A stretch of DNA of 13,192 nucleotides from NCBI GenBank assembly GCA_946611495.1, contig CAMODR010000007.1, positions 1 to 13,192 on the forward strand, read 5' to 3'. Below the pieces are notes generated by a model. It was not told the origin of the DNA. It did not search any database and saw only the letters and a list, made by a program, of their open reading frames with translations. Numbering within the stretch: the stretch's first letter is position 1; the number at the start of each line of letters is the position of its first letter. A program made the translations under genes and the position numbers. Of this stretch, positions 1 to 7,209 are shown one piece after another. The DNA is from an uncultured Methanobrevibacter sp. GTDB lineage: Archaea > Methanobacteriota > Methanobacteria > Methanobacteriales > Methanobacteriaceae.

Positions 1-77
1 ATTATCCTTACATGATTTCTCTTGCTATCCGTACCAATCCATTCGATAGCGAAGCGGACGTTCATGTAAAAGAATAA
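1..77 (+). CDS. 3' end of an unidentified protein (partial)
   Basis: An open frame enters from the left edge (first full codon at position 3) and stops at TAA 75-77. The last 24 residues begin YPYMISLAIR and end SEADVHVKE. The base composition is clearly less AT-rich than the spacer that follows, and long T runs begin right after the stop, as expected at the end of a real archaeal gene. I do not recognise the family from this tail. It lies on the same strand as metX but about 600 bases upstream, so it is unlikely to share a transcript with it. Confidence 0.6.
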   Translation, partial: YPYMISLAIRTNPFDSEADVHVKE

Positions 78-84
78 TTTTTAT

Positions 85-112
85 TATTTTTTTCTTTTTT
101 TTCTGAATTTTT
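85..112 (+). terminator. Oligo-T terminator after the first gene
   Basis: Several T runs broken only by A or C begin 8 bases after the stop codon at 75-77. No strong hairpin precedes them. Archaeal RNA polymerase terminates on U-rich tracts alone, so this is a plausible intrinsic terminator. Confidence 0.5.
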
Positions 113-160
113 AATTATTTTGTTTTTCTTCTTTTAAGTTTATTTTAATTATTTTTTTAA

Positions 161-249
161 TTTTAATTTTATTTTTAGTTCTTTTTTTAATTTTTATATA
201 TTATTGATTTTTCTTATTTTAATTTTATTTTAGTTCTTTTTTTAATTTC
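161..249 (+). repeat. Imperfect direct repeat of about 33 bp in T-rich spacer
   Basis: Copies at 161-193 and 217-249 both read as TTTTAATTTTAT, then TTTAGTTCTTTTTTTAATTT, differing mainly by one T. A related TTTAGTTCTTTT stretch recurs downstream of the SNF transporter near 4818-4830. Simple T-rich sequence makes chance similarity likely, but the shared non-T core AGTTC is specific. Confidence 0.5.
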
Positions 250-448
250 TATTCAGCACTTTTAATTTTTTTTATTTAGTAATCTATTTTAAGCTTTTTT
301 TATTTTTTACTCCCCATTTTCCTATTGTTTTTTATTATTTTTGCTTTTTTATTTCATTATTCATTTCTTTTAACTGTATTCTTTTAATACTTAATTATAT
401 TAATCATTTCAATGGTTTAAATCAATTTGAATAAATTAAAAATATTCC

Positions 449-456
449 TATATATA
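449..456 (+). promoter_or_regulatory. Possible TATA box for metX
   Basis: TATATATA preceded by an A-rich stretch. If used, transcription would start near 480 and leave a leader of about 200 bases. A second weaker candidate (TTGTATATC near 567-575) lies closer to the gene. In such AT-rich DNA neither is decisive. Confidence 0.25.
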
Positions 457-628
457 TGAATAAATATAAATAGTATTTAAATAATAAATAATAATACTAT
501 CTTTAAAAGTAAATTTTAGGCAAAATAAGATATTAAATATTATTTAATCAAAATTTAACTAACTATTGTATATCATTAATTAAATAATAACTTTATTCTT
601 AAAAGACATGTATTTGTAGTGATTAGTG

Positions 629-659
629 TACTAAATTAGCCTTTTATTAAAATTTAGTA
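629..659 (+). promoter_or_regulatory. Inverted repeat in the metX leader
   Basis: TACTAAATT (629-637) is matched exactly by its reverse complement AATTTAGTA (651-659) across a 13-base spacer. It ends 28 bases before the metX start codon. It could be an operator or an RNA hairpin upstream of the ribosome binding site. The role is inferred from position only. Confidence 0.4.
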
Positions 660-686
660 TTCTTAAATATTAAAAAGGGACTTAAA

Positions 687-2159
687 ATGAAGCAAAAGTC
701 TGTAGGTAGGGTTGAAACAAAATATTTTACTATTGATGAAGATTTAAAATTAACTTCAGGAAAGACATTAAGCAATGTAGAGCTTGCTTATGAAACTTAT
801 GGGGAGTTAAATTCCGCTAAAACCAATGCTATTCTAGTCTGCCATGCTCTTACTGGAGATGCTCATGCTGCAGGTTGGCATTCAGGTGATGCTAAACCTG
901 GATGGTGGGAAATAATCATAGGTCCTGGAAAGGCATTGGATACTGATAAATACTTTGTTATCTGTTCTAATGTTTTAGGTGGTTGTAAAGGTTCTACTGG
1001 TCCTGCATCAATCAATCCGAAAACAGGAAAGGAATATGCTCTTGATTTTCCAATCATCACAATAGAAGATATGGTTCATGCTCAAAAGAAGCTTATTGAT
1101 CACTTAGGAATTGAAAAATTACATGCAGTAATTGGAGGTTCCATGGGTGGTATGCAAGCATTGCAATGGACAGTTTCCTATCCTATGATGATGAAAAAGG
1201 CAAGTATCATTGCCACCACACCGAGATCATCCCCTCAACAAATCGCTTTTAATGAGGTAGGAAGACAATCCATTATTTCAGATCCTTACTGGAATAACGG
1301 TGAATATTACGATAAGGAAAAGAGACCACAATCTGGATTGGCTGTAGCTCGTATGATAGGCCATATCACTTATCTTAGTGATGAGTCAATGTACCTTAAA
1401 TTCGGAAGGGATTTGCAGGATAAGGATGAGTTAAGCTATGATTTTACCCTTGATTTCCAAGTGGAAAGCTATTTGCACCATCAAGGAGCTACATTTGTCA
1501 AGCGTTTTGATGCAAATTCATACTTATACATTACAAAGGCAGTAGATTATTTCGACCTATCCGTGGATGGGTCATTGCCTGATGGATTAAAGAAAATCAA
1601 GTCAAAAATACAAATAATTGCTGTAGATTCAGATTGGCTATACCCTGTTGACCAGTCTAAAGACTTACTTACCGCACTTCAGACAATTGGAGCAGAAGTT
1701 AGCTATAATGAAGTCAAATCCAATTATGGACATGATGCATTCCTTTTAGAGAATGGACAAATGAACTTCCTTTTAAACAATTTCCTATCTGAAAATATAG
1801 TGGATGACCTAATGAAGACTGACATTCCAACAATTTCCCATAATGCTACAATTAAGGACGCAGCTAACATCATGTTCGATAATGAGGTTACTCACCTTCC
1901 AGTAGTGGATAATGATGATAAGTTGCTTGGAATAGTTACTGCATGGGACTTATCTAAGTCTATTGCTAAGGATTGCAGTCAATTAGAGGAAGTTATGACT
2001 AGAAATGTTCGTTATTGTAAGTCTACAGACTCAATTGAATATATTGCAAGACAAATGAAAAAATATGACATTTCATGCTTGCCTGTAATCGATGATGATG
2101 GCTCTGTAGAAGGAATAATAACTACAGATCAAATTAGTCATTTGATTTCAGCTTATTAA
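687..2159 (+). CDS. metX: Homoserine O-acetyltransferase with C-terminal CBS domains
   Basis: A 490-aa protein that transfers acetyl from acetyl-CoA to homoserine in the cytosol, the activation step before sulfhydrylation to homocysteine and methionine. The alpha/beta-hydrolase part spans about 12-370. It has an oxyanion-side [12 protein letters not shown] segment (52-63), the nucleophile elbow GGSMGGMQ with Ser152, probable Asp316 in VDSDWLYP, and His349 in YGHDAF. Residues 378-430 and 435-490 are two CBS motifs (each with a THLPVVDND or SCLPVIDDD strand followed by GIVTAWD or GIITTDQ). This makes the protein longer than bacterial MetX, usually about 350-380 aa. The CBS-fused form is known in methanogens. 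CBS pairs bind adenosine nucleotides or SAM, so feedback control is an inference. The start ATG follows AAAAAGGGA, a weak ribosome site. Acetyl rather than succinyl donor is assumed from family. Confidence 0.93.
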   Translation: MKQKSVGRVETKYFTIDEDLKLTSGKTLSNVELAYETYGELNSAKTNAILVCHALTGDAHAAGWHSGDAKPGWWEIIIGPGKALDTDKYFVICSNVLGGCKGSTGPASINPKTGKEYALDFPIITIEDMVHAQKKLIDHLGIEKLHAVIGGSMGGMQALQWTVSYPMMMKKASIIATTPRSSPQQIAFNEVGRQSIISDPYWNNGEYYDKEKRPQSGLAVARMIGHITYLSDESMYLKFGRDLQDKDELSYDFTLDFQVESYLHHQGATFVKRFDANSYLYITKAVDYFDLSVDGSLPDGLKKIKSKIQIIAVDSDWLYPVDQSKDLLTALQTIGAEVSYNEVKSNYGHDAFLLENGQMNFLLNNFLSENIVDDLMKTDIPTISHNATIKDAANIMFDNEVTHLPVVDNDDKLLGIVTAWDLSKSIAKDCSQLEEVMTRNVRYCKSTDSIEYIARQMKKYDISCLPVIDDDGSVEGIITTDQISHLISAY

Positions 2160-2161
2160 AT

Positions 2162-2210
2162 GAGTTATTTTTCTTATTTTAAGATATAACTCTTCTTTTT
2201 TTATTATTTT
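2162..2210 (+). terminator. Stem-loop plus oligo-T terminator after metX
   Basis: GAGTTAT (2162-2168) pairs exactly with ATAACTC (2186-2192) across a 17-base AT-rich loop. It is followed at once by a T-rich tract to about 2210. The element begins 3 bases after the metX stop codon. Confidence 0.6.
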
Positions 2211-2223
2211 TAATTTAAATTAA

Positions 2224-2317
2224 TTTTTCTATTTTTAATCCTTTTTACTTTAACTTTCATTAGGCTTTTTCTATTTTTAATCCTTTTTACTTTAACTTTC
2301 ATTAGGCTTTTTCTATT
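2224..2317 (+). repeat. 42-bp tandem repeat, 2.2 copies
   Basis: Copy 1 at 2224-2265 and copy 2 at 2266-2307 are identical over 42 bases, beginning TTTTTCTATTTTTAATCC and ending CATTAGGC. A third copy starts at 2308 and breaks off after 10 bases. Perfect identity points to recent expansion by slippage or unequal recombination. Confidence 0.9.
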
Positions 2318-2376
2318 CTTATTATTTGGATATTTACTATCTTTTTTAAAATCAACTTTTAAATTTCACATCAATT

Positions 2377-2442
2377 TATCAATGAAAAATCAATTTTATC
2401 AAGTAAAGTAAAAATTGATTTAATCTCGTATCAAGATTGATA
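2377..2442 (+). promoter_or_regulatory. TATCAA motif cluster with two inverted repeats (possible operator)
   Basis: TATCAA occurs at 2377-2382, 2397-2402 and 2429-2434; the last forms a palindrome with TTGATA at 2437-2442 across two bases. Overlapping these, AAATCAATTTT (2387-2397) is matched by AAAATTGATTT (2411-2421). The cluster lies 37-100 bases upstream of the TATA box at 2479, where archaeal activators or repressors commonly bind. No regulator can be named. Confidence 0.4.
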
Positions 2443-2478
2443 AAAGACAAATAGGCTTTTTTTAACTTAACATACTAC

Positions 2479-2486
2479 TTTATATA
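2479..2486 (+). promoter_or_regulatory. TATA box for the small gene pair
   Basis: TTTATATA is close to the archaeal TATA consensus. Transcription would start around 2508-2512, giving a leader of about 185 bases. A closer alternative is GTGTATAATA at 2613-2622, which would give a leader of about 50 bases. Confidence 0.4.
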
Positions 2487-2662
2487 CTACATTTTAAAGA
2501 AAAGTTATTATATGAACTTTAATTTAAATTTAAAAAAATATTTTTAATTATTTTATTTAACTTATGAATAAAAATTTCTAATATTTTTTCATATAAAAAT
2601 AAAATAGAAATTGTGTATAATACGTTTATTTGTACTGAAAATGGTTAAAAAGATTTTTTAAA

Positions 2663-2691
2663 GCATTTATTGTTTATAAAAATGCGGAGGT
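2663..2691 (+). promoter_or_regulatory. Hairpin abutting the ribosome binding site of the first small gene
   Basis: GCATTT (2663-2668) pairs with AAATGC (2680-2685), immediately followed by GGAGGT (2686-2691). The site lies 6 bases from the GTG start, which supports that start. Stacking of the stem on the ribosome site could modulate initiation. Confidence 0.45.
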
Positions 2692-2697
2692 AAGAAA

Positions 2698-2910
2698 GTG
2701 GAAGATTTGGTTTATGAAAATGATGAAATGAAAGAAAAAGTCGAAAATATTATGTTAAGACGATTGAAATTGCTTTATGGCATTGAGATTAAAGACATGA
2801 ATATTCTTAACATTTCTATAGGCAAAACAAGCGATGAGCCTAGCGTAAGAATAGTCCTAATTGATTCAAGCCATGAAGAGGAATGCGTTAGAGTATTTGA
2901 AATAGTATAG
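2698..2910 (+). CDS. Small acidic protein of unknown function, first of a coupled pair
   Basis: A 70-aa protein that I do not recognise. The GTG start is set by a strong GGAGGT ribosome site 6 bases upstream. The sequence predicts an N-terminal charged helix (about 5-28, with EMKEKVENIMLRRLKLLYG) followed by two or three beta strands (MNILNISIG, SVRIVLIDS, CVRVFEIV). There is no signal peptide or membrane segment, so it is probably cytosolic. The stop codon TAG overlaps the ribosome site of the next gene, implying translational coupling. The helix-strand-strand order and length match its downstream neighbour, suggesting an old tandem duplication. It may work as a heterodimer with that neighbour (inference). 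Confidence 0.75.
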   Translation: MEDLVYENDEMKEKVENIMLRRLKLLYGIEIKDMNILNISIGKTSDEPSVRIVLIDSSHEEECVRVFEIV

Positions 2911-2920
2911 GAGGAATCAT

Positions 2921-3139
2921 ATGAGTGCAAATTATAATTATCTAATAGAAACTTCAAAGGAAATCACAGAAAAAGGATTATTAAATCTTATTGCAAGAAC
3001 ATTTGATGTGGATACTGCAGGCCTAACAGTAGAAAACATAGAATCATTTACAGATGAAAATGGTGACAATTATGTTATAACTTGCTCAAAAGAAGAAGGA
3101 GATACACGTACCATAAAGGTATTTCATGCATATGGTTAA
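2921..3139 (+). CDS. Small acidic protein of unknown function, second of a coupled pair
   Basis: A 72-aa protein without a recognisable family. The ribosome site GGAGG (2910-2914) overlaps the TAG stop of the previous gene and lies 6 bases before ATG. The predicted fold is a helix (about 9-28, ETSKEITEKGLLNLIARTF) then three strands (GLTVENIESF, NYVITCSK, RTIKVFHAY). This is the same order and spacing as the 70-aa protein before it, although identity is low. A single Cys (CSKEEGD) is the only distinctive residue. It is soluble, with no signal peptide. About 130 bases separate it from the SNF transporter, so a functional link there is possible but unsupported. Confidence 0.75.
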   Translation: MSANYNYLIETSKEITEKGLLNLIARTFDVDTAGLTVENIESFTDENGDNYVITCSKEEGDTRTIKVFHAYG

Positions 3140-3180
3140 ATATATTACTTTCTAATTTCTTATATGGCTGTTTATATTCC

Positions 3181-3189
3181 TTTATAAAA
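3181..3189 (+). promoter_or_regulatory. Possible TATA box for the SNF transporter
   Basis: TTTATAAAA lies about 82 bases before the start codon and would give a transcript start near 3210. Another TATA-like stretch at 3241-3250 would give an almost leaderless transcript. Confidence 0.3.
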
Positions 3190-3270
3190 TATTAAGTTTC
3201 CTAATTAATAATTAACTTTTTATAGTTTTATTAATAAAAATTATTATATTATAGATAGGGAAATTTTAAT

Positions 3271-4734
3271 ATGACTGAGAAAAATCAATGGGATAATTCC
3301 ATTTCATTTATTTTTGCTATGATTGGGGCCGCTGTTGGACTTGGTAATATATGGCGTTTCAGTTATGTATTGTACTCTAATGGTGGGGGAGCATTTTTCA
3401 TTCCTTACTTTATAGCAATTTTTATTATGGGAATTCCTTTTTTAATACTTGAATATGGTGTAGGATTTAGTTTTAAAGAATCCTTCTCGAAGATTTTAAA
3501 GAAAATAGATGGTCGTTTAGAAATTATTGCATGGATTCTGGTTCTGTTTGTTTTTATTGTAGTAATTTATTATATGGTTATTCTGAGTTGGGATTTAGTA
3601 TATCTTCTGACAAGTTTCTCATTTGGTTGGGGAGCTGATACAGCAGCTTACTTTACAAATACTGTCGGAGGAAGTGCAGATTTAGCCAAAGGAGGTATTT
3701 TCCTCGTACCAACCACAATTTGTGTAATTTTAATGTGGATAGTATTATGGTATGTTTCACACAAGGATGTTGAAAAGGGTATTGGAAAGGTATCAAAGGT
3801 TCTTATTCCTGCATTGTTCATTATTATGGCAATTATAGTCATATATGCTCTTACATTGCCAGGTCATATGATTGGAATAGACGCTTTGCTACGTCCAAAG
3901 TGGAGTATGCTTTTGGATATTAATATTTGGCTTGCTGCATTCGCTCAAATTATCTTCTCATTAAGTATGGGTCAAGCTATTGCACTCACATATGCTAGCT
4001 ATCTTCCTAAGGCATCCAAATTGACTGATAATGTATTGATCGTTGTCGCTTCCAACTCTGCATTTGAAATATTCACTGCATTTGGAGTATTTTCCATCCT
4101 TGGATATATGTCTTTAAACTCTGGAATGGCTTTAAGCAAATTAGTTACAGAAGGTACTGGACTTGTATTTATTGTATTCCCAATGATTTTCAATGTAATG
4201 GGTACAATGGGTAGAATTTTAGCTCCGCTTTTATTCTTGGCAATACTCTTTGCTGGAATAACTTCCGCTTTAGGATTTTTCGAACCTATGCTAAGCTCTA
4301 CCAGCAGTAAATTTGGATTGAGCCGTAAGAAAACTGCAACCATACTATCAATTATAGGATGTATATTTTCAGTGCTCCTTACAACTGGAATCAGCAGTTA
4401 TCTTGTTGCAATCATTGATTCATTTGTAAATGAATTCGGTATTCTTCTTTTAATAGGAGTTCAATGTATCATATTTGCTTGGATTTATGGCATAGATCAC
4501 TTTATTCCAATATTGAATGAAAATGGAATATTGAAGGTAGGCACAAAATGGACCTTTGTAATTAAGTACCTATTGCCAATAGCACTCTTTGTAATGTGGG
4601 CATATGGTATATTTGTATTGTTCACAAGCGCAGCAACCTTCGAGATAATTATAGATTTAATGATAATAGTTGCAGTTCTTGTGATAGGTTTTATTTTAAC
4701 CAAATTGAGTCCAAGAGAAGCTGAAAGTGAATAA
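3271..4734 (+). CDS. Sodium-dependent transporter, SNF/NSS family
   Basis: A 487-aa membrane protein of the neurotransmitter:sodium symporter (LeuT-fold) family, which couples Na+ entry to uptake of amino acids or related compounds. Eleven or twelve hydrophobic segments are evident. TM1 carries the family signature AAVGLGNIWRF (20-30), with the Na+-site Ala/Gly/Asn residues and gate Arg29, followed by NGGGAF (37-42) and IPYF. The usual WRFPY reads WRFSY (Ser31), and the acidic residue normally before NGGG is Ser36. The length fits prokaryotic members of about 440-510 aa. The start ATG follows TAGGG at 3256-3260, a weak ribosome site, and the ORF begins with the short hydrophilic stretch MTEKNQWDNS typical of the family. 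Substrate cannot be inferred. It appears to be a single-gene unit. Confidence 0.93.
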   Translation: MTEKNQWDNSISFIFAMIGAAVGLGNIWRFSYVLYSNGGGAFFIPYFIAIFIMGIPFLILEYGVGFSFKESFSKILKKIDGRLEIIAWILVLFVFIVVIYYMVILSWDLVYLLTSFSFGWGADTAAYFTNTVGGSADLAKGGIFLVPTTICVILMWIVLWYVSHKDVEKGIGKVSKVLIPALFIIMAIIVIYALTLPGHMIGIDALLRPKWSMLLDINIWLAAFAQIIFSLSMGQAIALTYASYLPKASKLTDNVLIVVASNSAFEIFTAFGVFSILGYMSLNSGMALSKLVTEGTGLVFIVFPMIFNVMGTMGRILAPLLFLAILFAGITSALGFFEPMLSSTSSKFGLSRKKTATILSIIGCIFSVLLTTGISSYLVAIIDSFVNEFGILLLIGVQCIIFAWIYGIDHFIPILNENGILKVGTKWTFVIKYLLPIALFVMWAYGIFVLFTSAATFEIIIDLMIIVAVLVIGFILTKLSPREAESE

Positions 4735-4957
4735 TATTTCTCTTCTCTTTTTTTAATTTTTATATCTATTTTTTACTTATTTCTAAACATTATAAACTTA
4801 TTTTATTTTAATTTTTTAGTTCTTTTGTTTCTTTTTTTCAATTTTATGTGTATTTTATTTTAATTTTCAATTTAGTTTTTATTTAATAAATTTTATATTA
4901 TTAAAAAAACTATTATTAATTAATTAAACTAATTTTAAATGATTAAAAGTGAAAAAA
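4735..4957 (+). terminator. T-rich terminator tract and promoter-bearing spacer
   Basis: Directly after the SNF stop codon come CTCTTCTCTTTTTTTAATTTTT and further T runs to about 4885, consistent with oligo-U termination. The strand bias then switches to A-rich sequence. A TATA-like TTTATATT at 4892-4899 would start transcription about 35 bases before the MFS gene. Confidence 0.45.
4892..4899 (+). promoter_or_regulatory. TATA box for the first MFS transporter
   Basis: TTTATATT in an A/T-rich context. The predicted transcript start near 4920 leaves a short leader of about 35-40 bases. Confidence 0.35.
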
Positions 4958-6205
4958 ATGAATATTGCAGAACAAGAATATAACAATGAAGACAAGATAT
5001 TTACCAAATCTTTCTTTCTCATATTTGGAGCATTATTATTTACAGCCCTTGTAATGTATGCATTGATGTCTACAGTTACTGAATATGCCAGCTCTATGGG
5101 ATCTTCTGCAACTATAGCAGGCCTTGTATCTGGAATATATGTATTTGGAGGGCTTTGCTCAAGAATATATTCTGCAAATGCTTTAGAAAAGAAGGACTGG
5201 AAAAAATTAGCCCTTATCTTTTTGTCTATTCACTTTTTAGCATGTATCCTATACTTTTTTGTAAATGATGTAAATCTTTTAATAATAGTCAGATTTATTC
5301 ATGGTCTAGGATTTGGTGCTTCTGCAAATGCAATTGTAACAATTGCAAGTTCAATTCTTCCTAAGAAGCGTTTTGGAGAAGCTTTTGGATACTTTATGTT
5401 AGGAACTACCATTGCAGTTGGTTTAGGTCCATACATTAGCGGATTCTTCTATGACAATTGGGGATCTGTAGGCAGTTTCCTGCTTGCTACAGTCTTTTCA
5501 GCTATAGCTTTAGTAAGCGTATTCTTGCTTGATTTATCTAATGTCGGTCAAAATGCTTCTGATGATAATGAGAATGCTGATTCTAAAGAATATGGTCTTG
5601 GTGATGAAAACAATATTAATTCCTTTGAAAACAAGCAAAACTATGGGATATTAGATAAAATATTCGAAAGAAAAGCCATTCCAGTATCTCTTTTCACTGC
5701 TTTAACAAGTCTTGGATATGTATCAATATTATCATTTTATAGGCTTTATGCAGTGGAAGTGGATCTTGTAAGCGCATTTTCCATATTCTTTTTAATCTAT
5801 TCAGTTGTATTAGTGGCATCCAGACCTATTGCAGGTAAAATTCAGGATAAAAATGGAGATAAGATTGTCTGTATTATTGGAATTGTGGCACAAACAATTG
5901 GTCTTTTCCTAATTGCTTATGCACCATCAACTATAACTGTATTCATATGCGCAGTATGTGCAGCTTTAGGATTCGGTACATTAAATTCAGCTTGCACAAC
6001 AATTGTAACAAGAAACTCTTCCTTAAATCGCCGTCCTTATGCCATTTCAACATTCTTCATATTCTGTGATGGCACTATGGGATTCGGACCTGCATTGCTT
6101 GGTTCCTTTGTAAGTGCAAGTAGTGGATATGCTCCAATTTACTTTATTTCATCTTTCATTACTCTCTTAGCACTTCCTATCTGTTTATATGCTTTAAGAG
6201 ACTAG
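4958..6205 (+). CDS. MFS transporter (12 TM)
   Basis: A 415-aa major facilitator superfamily permease of the cytoplasmic membrane. Twelve hydrophobic segments fall into two halves joined by an acidic, Asn-rich cytosolic loop (about 197-237, with SDDNENADSKEY). Family motifs are visible: the TM4 arginine motif VRFIHGLGFG (about 111-120), the antiporter-type TM5 motif ending GLGPYISGFFYDNWG (about 155-169), and a motif-A-like SRPIAGKIQDKNGDK (about 288-302) in the second half. The TM5 motif favours export by antiport, so drug or metabolite efflux is likely; substrate unknown. I chose ATG 4958 because GTGA lies 5 bases ahead. An in-frame GTG at 4949 would add three residues (MKK) but has no ribosome site. 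Probably monocistronic. Confidence 0.88.
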   Translation: MNIAEQEYNNEDKIFTKSFFLIFGALLFTALVMYALMSTVTEYASSMGSSATIAGLVSGIYVFGGLCSRIYSANALEKKDWKKLALIFLSIHFLACILYFFVNDVNLLIIVRFIHGLGFGASANAIVTIASSILPKKRFGEAFGYFMLGTTIAVGLGPYISGFFYDNWGSVGSFLLATVFSAIALVSVFLLDLSNVGQNASDDNENADSKEYGLGDENNINSFENKQNYGILDKIFERKAIPVSLFTALTSLGYVSILSFYRLYAVEVDLVSAFSIFFLIYSVVLVASRPIAGKIQDKNGDKIVCIIGIVAQTIGLFLIAYAPSTITVFICAVCAALGFGTLNSACTTIVTRNSSLNRRPYAISTFFIFCDGTMGFGPALLGSFVSASSGYAPIYFISSFITLLALPICLYALRD

Positions 6206-6605
6206 TTCAAGCCTATTAATTACTATTTTTGAGCATTTTTTTAATTCATTTTTTTTTTTAATTTCTATTTATGTTGCTATTTATATTTGGTTTAAATAAA
6301 TAAAAACAATTTAATTTAGTTAAAACTAAAAATGAATAAAACATTAAATCTATAAAAAATTCATATTATTTTAATTTTAATATAAATAATTAAAATTTAA
6401 TTTATTAAAGAATAATCGATTTTTATCAATTTTAAATCACAAAGAATAAATATATAAATGATTAAATATAGGATTATAGTTATTAAATTATCATAATAAT
6501 CTATTTTTAAGAATTAGAATGAAGAGTTTATTTTTGGTTCATTTTAATAAAATCAATAGAATTTATTTTGATGATTTAAGGATTATAAACAAAAAAGGTG
6601 ATAAT
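6206..6605. other. Gene-free spacer before lemA
   Basis: The first 60 bases hold T runs (6223-6263) that probably terminate the MFS transcript. TTTAGTT (6315-6321) and AACTAAA (6324-6330) form a short perfect palindrome. TTTTATCAAT at 6421-6430 repeats the motif seen before the small gene pair at 2397-2402. A TATA-like AATAAATATATAA (6446-6457) is the best promoter candidate. The open frame of lemA extends back to an ATG at 6519, but the part before 6606 does not look like protein. Confidence 0.55.
6446..6457 (+). promoter_or_regulatory. TATA box for lemA
   Basis: An AAAGAATAAATATATAA context resembles a purine-rich BRE followed by a TATA box. The expected transcript start is near 6480, with a leader of about 125 bases. 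Confidence 0.35.
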
Positions 6606-7160
6606 ATGGACCTTATTTTAATTTTATTAATTGCTATAATAATTATAATTATTATTGCAGTTATAGTCCTTTACAACGGACTAGTCACTGCAAGAAACAA
6701 AGTTAAAAATGCATGGGCTCAAATTGATGTTCAATTAAACAGAAGAGCAGATTTGATACCTAATTTAGTCGAAACAGTTAAAGGATATGCAGGTCATGAA
6801 AAAACTGTATTTGAAGATGTAACTGCTGCAAGAGCAGGATTAATGAATGCAAATGGCGTAAAAGAAATTAGTGAAGCTAACAATCAATTGTCCAGCACAT
6901 TAAAAACATTATTCGCTGTTGCTGAAAACTATCCTGATTTGAAAGCTAATGAAAACTTCAAGGATTTGCAAGCTCAATTATCCCAGACAGAAGATAAGAT
7001 TGCTTATTCCAGACAGTTCTATAATGACTGCGTATTAATGTATAATAATAAATGTGAAACCTTCCCAAGCAGCATATTTGCAGGCATGTTTAACTTTAAG
7101 CAAGCTGACTTCTTTGAAGCTGCTGGTGAAGCTAGATCTGTACCTAAAGTTGAATTCTAA
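6606..7160 (+). CDS. lemA: LemA family protein
   Basis: A 184-aa membrane-anchored protein of the LemA family, whose biochemical role is not established. It has one N-terminal membrane helix (2-23, very Ile-rich), then a helical domain. Family hallmarks are [20 protein letters not shown] (23-42), [20 protein letters not shown] (46-65), [15 protein letters not shown] (about 117-131), and the closing [12 protein letters not shown]...FF. I set the start at ATG 6606 because AGGTGAT lies 4 bases ahead. An upstream in-frame ATG at 6519 would add 29 residues of unrelated, Asn/Ile-rich sequence in front of the membrane anchor and has no ribosome site. Its neighbour is a DUF2207 protein, a recurrent pairing in prokaryotes. 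The two are separated by 198 bases of repeat-bearing DNA. Confidence 0.92.
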   Translation: MDLILILLIAIIIIIIIAVIVLYNGLVTARNKVKNAWAQIDVQLNRRADLIPNLVETVKGYAGHEKTVFEDVTAARAGLMNANGVKEISEANNQLSSTLKTLFAVAENYPDLKANENFKDLQAQLSQTEDKIAYSRQFYNDCVLMYNNKCETFPSSIFAGMFNFKQADFFEAAGEARSVPKVEF

Positions 7161-7209
7161 TTTATTAAAAGCATAATCATTAGCAGATAATTGTTATTTT
7201 TAATAAGTA

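Larger units (their letters stand above)
78..686. other. Gene-free T-rich spacer upstream of metX
   Basis: No credible gene on either strand. The first half (about 78-360) is extremely T-rich on the plus strand, with many runs of five to nine T. This fits the oligo-U termination used by archaea after the gene ending at 77. It includes an imperfect direct repeat (161-193 and 217-249). The second half is A/T mixed and holds the likely promoter and leader of metX, including a TATA-like stretch at 449-456 and an inverted repeat at 629-659. Confidence 0.7.
2160..2697. other. Long regulatory spacer between metX and the small gene pair
   Basis: This 538-base stretch has no credible gene. It holds, in order, the metX terminator, a 42-bp tandem repeat (2224-2317), a cluster of ATCAA/TATCAA motifs with two inverted repeats (about 2350-2442), a good TATA box (2479-2486), and a hairpin abutting the ribosome binding site of the next gene (2663-2690). 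This density of structure suggests that the two small downstream genes are actively regulated. Confidence 0.6.

Noticed and set aside
863..1060. Minus-strand frame inside metX
   Set aside because: Antisense shadow of the conserved catalytic region of metX.
2512..2547. Short leader peptide frame (11 codons) before the small gene pair
   Set aside because: No ribosome site, and composition indistinguishable from the surrounding AT-rich spacer.
3999..4343. 114-codon minus-strand frame inside the SNF transporter gene
   Set aside because: It lies wholly within a well-supported plus-strand gene and shows no family motif; an antisense shadow.
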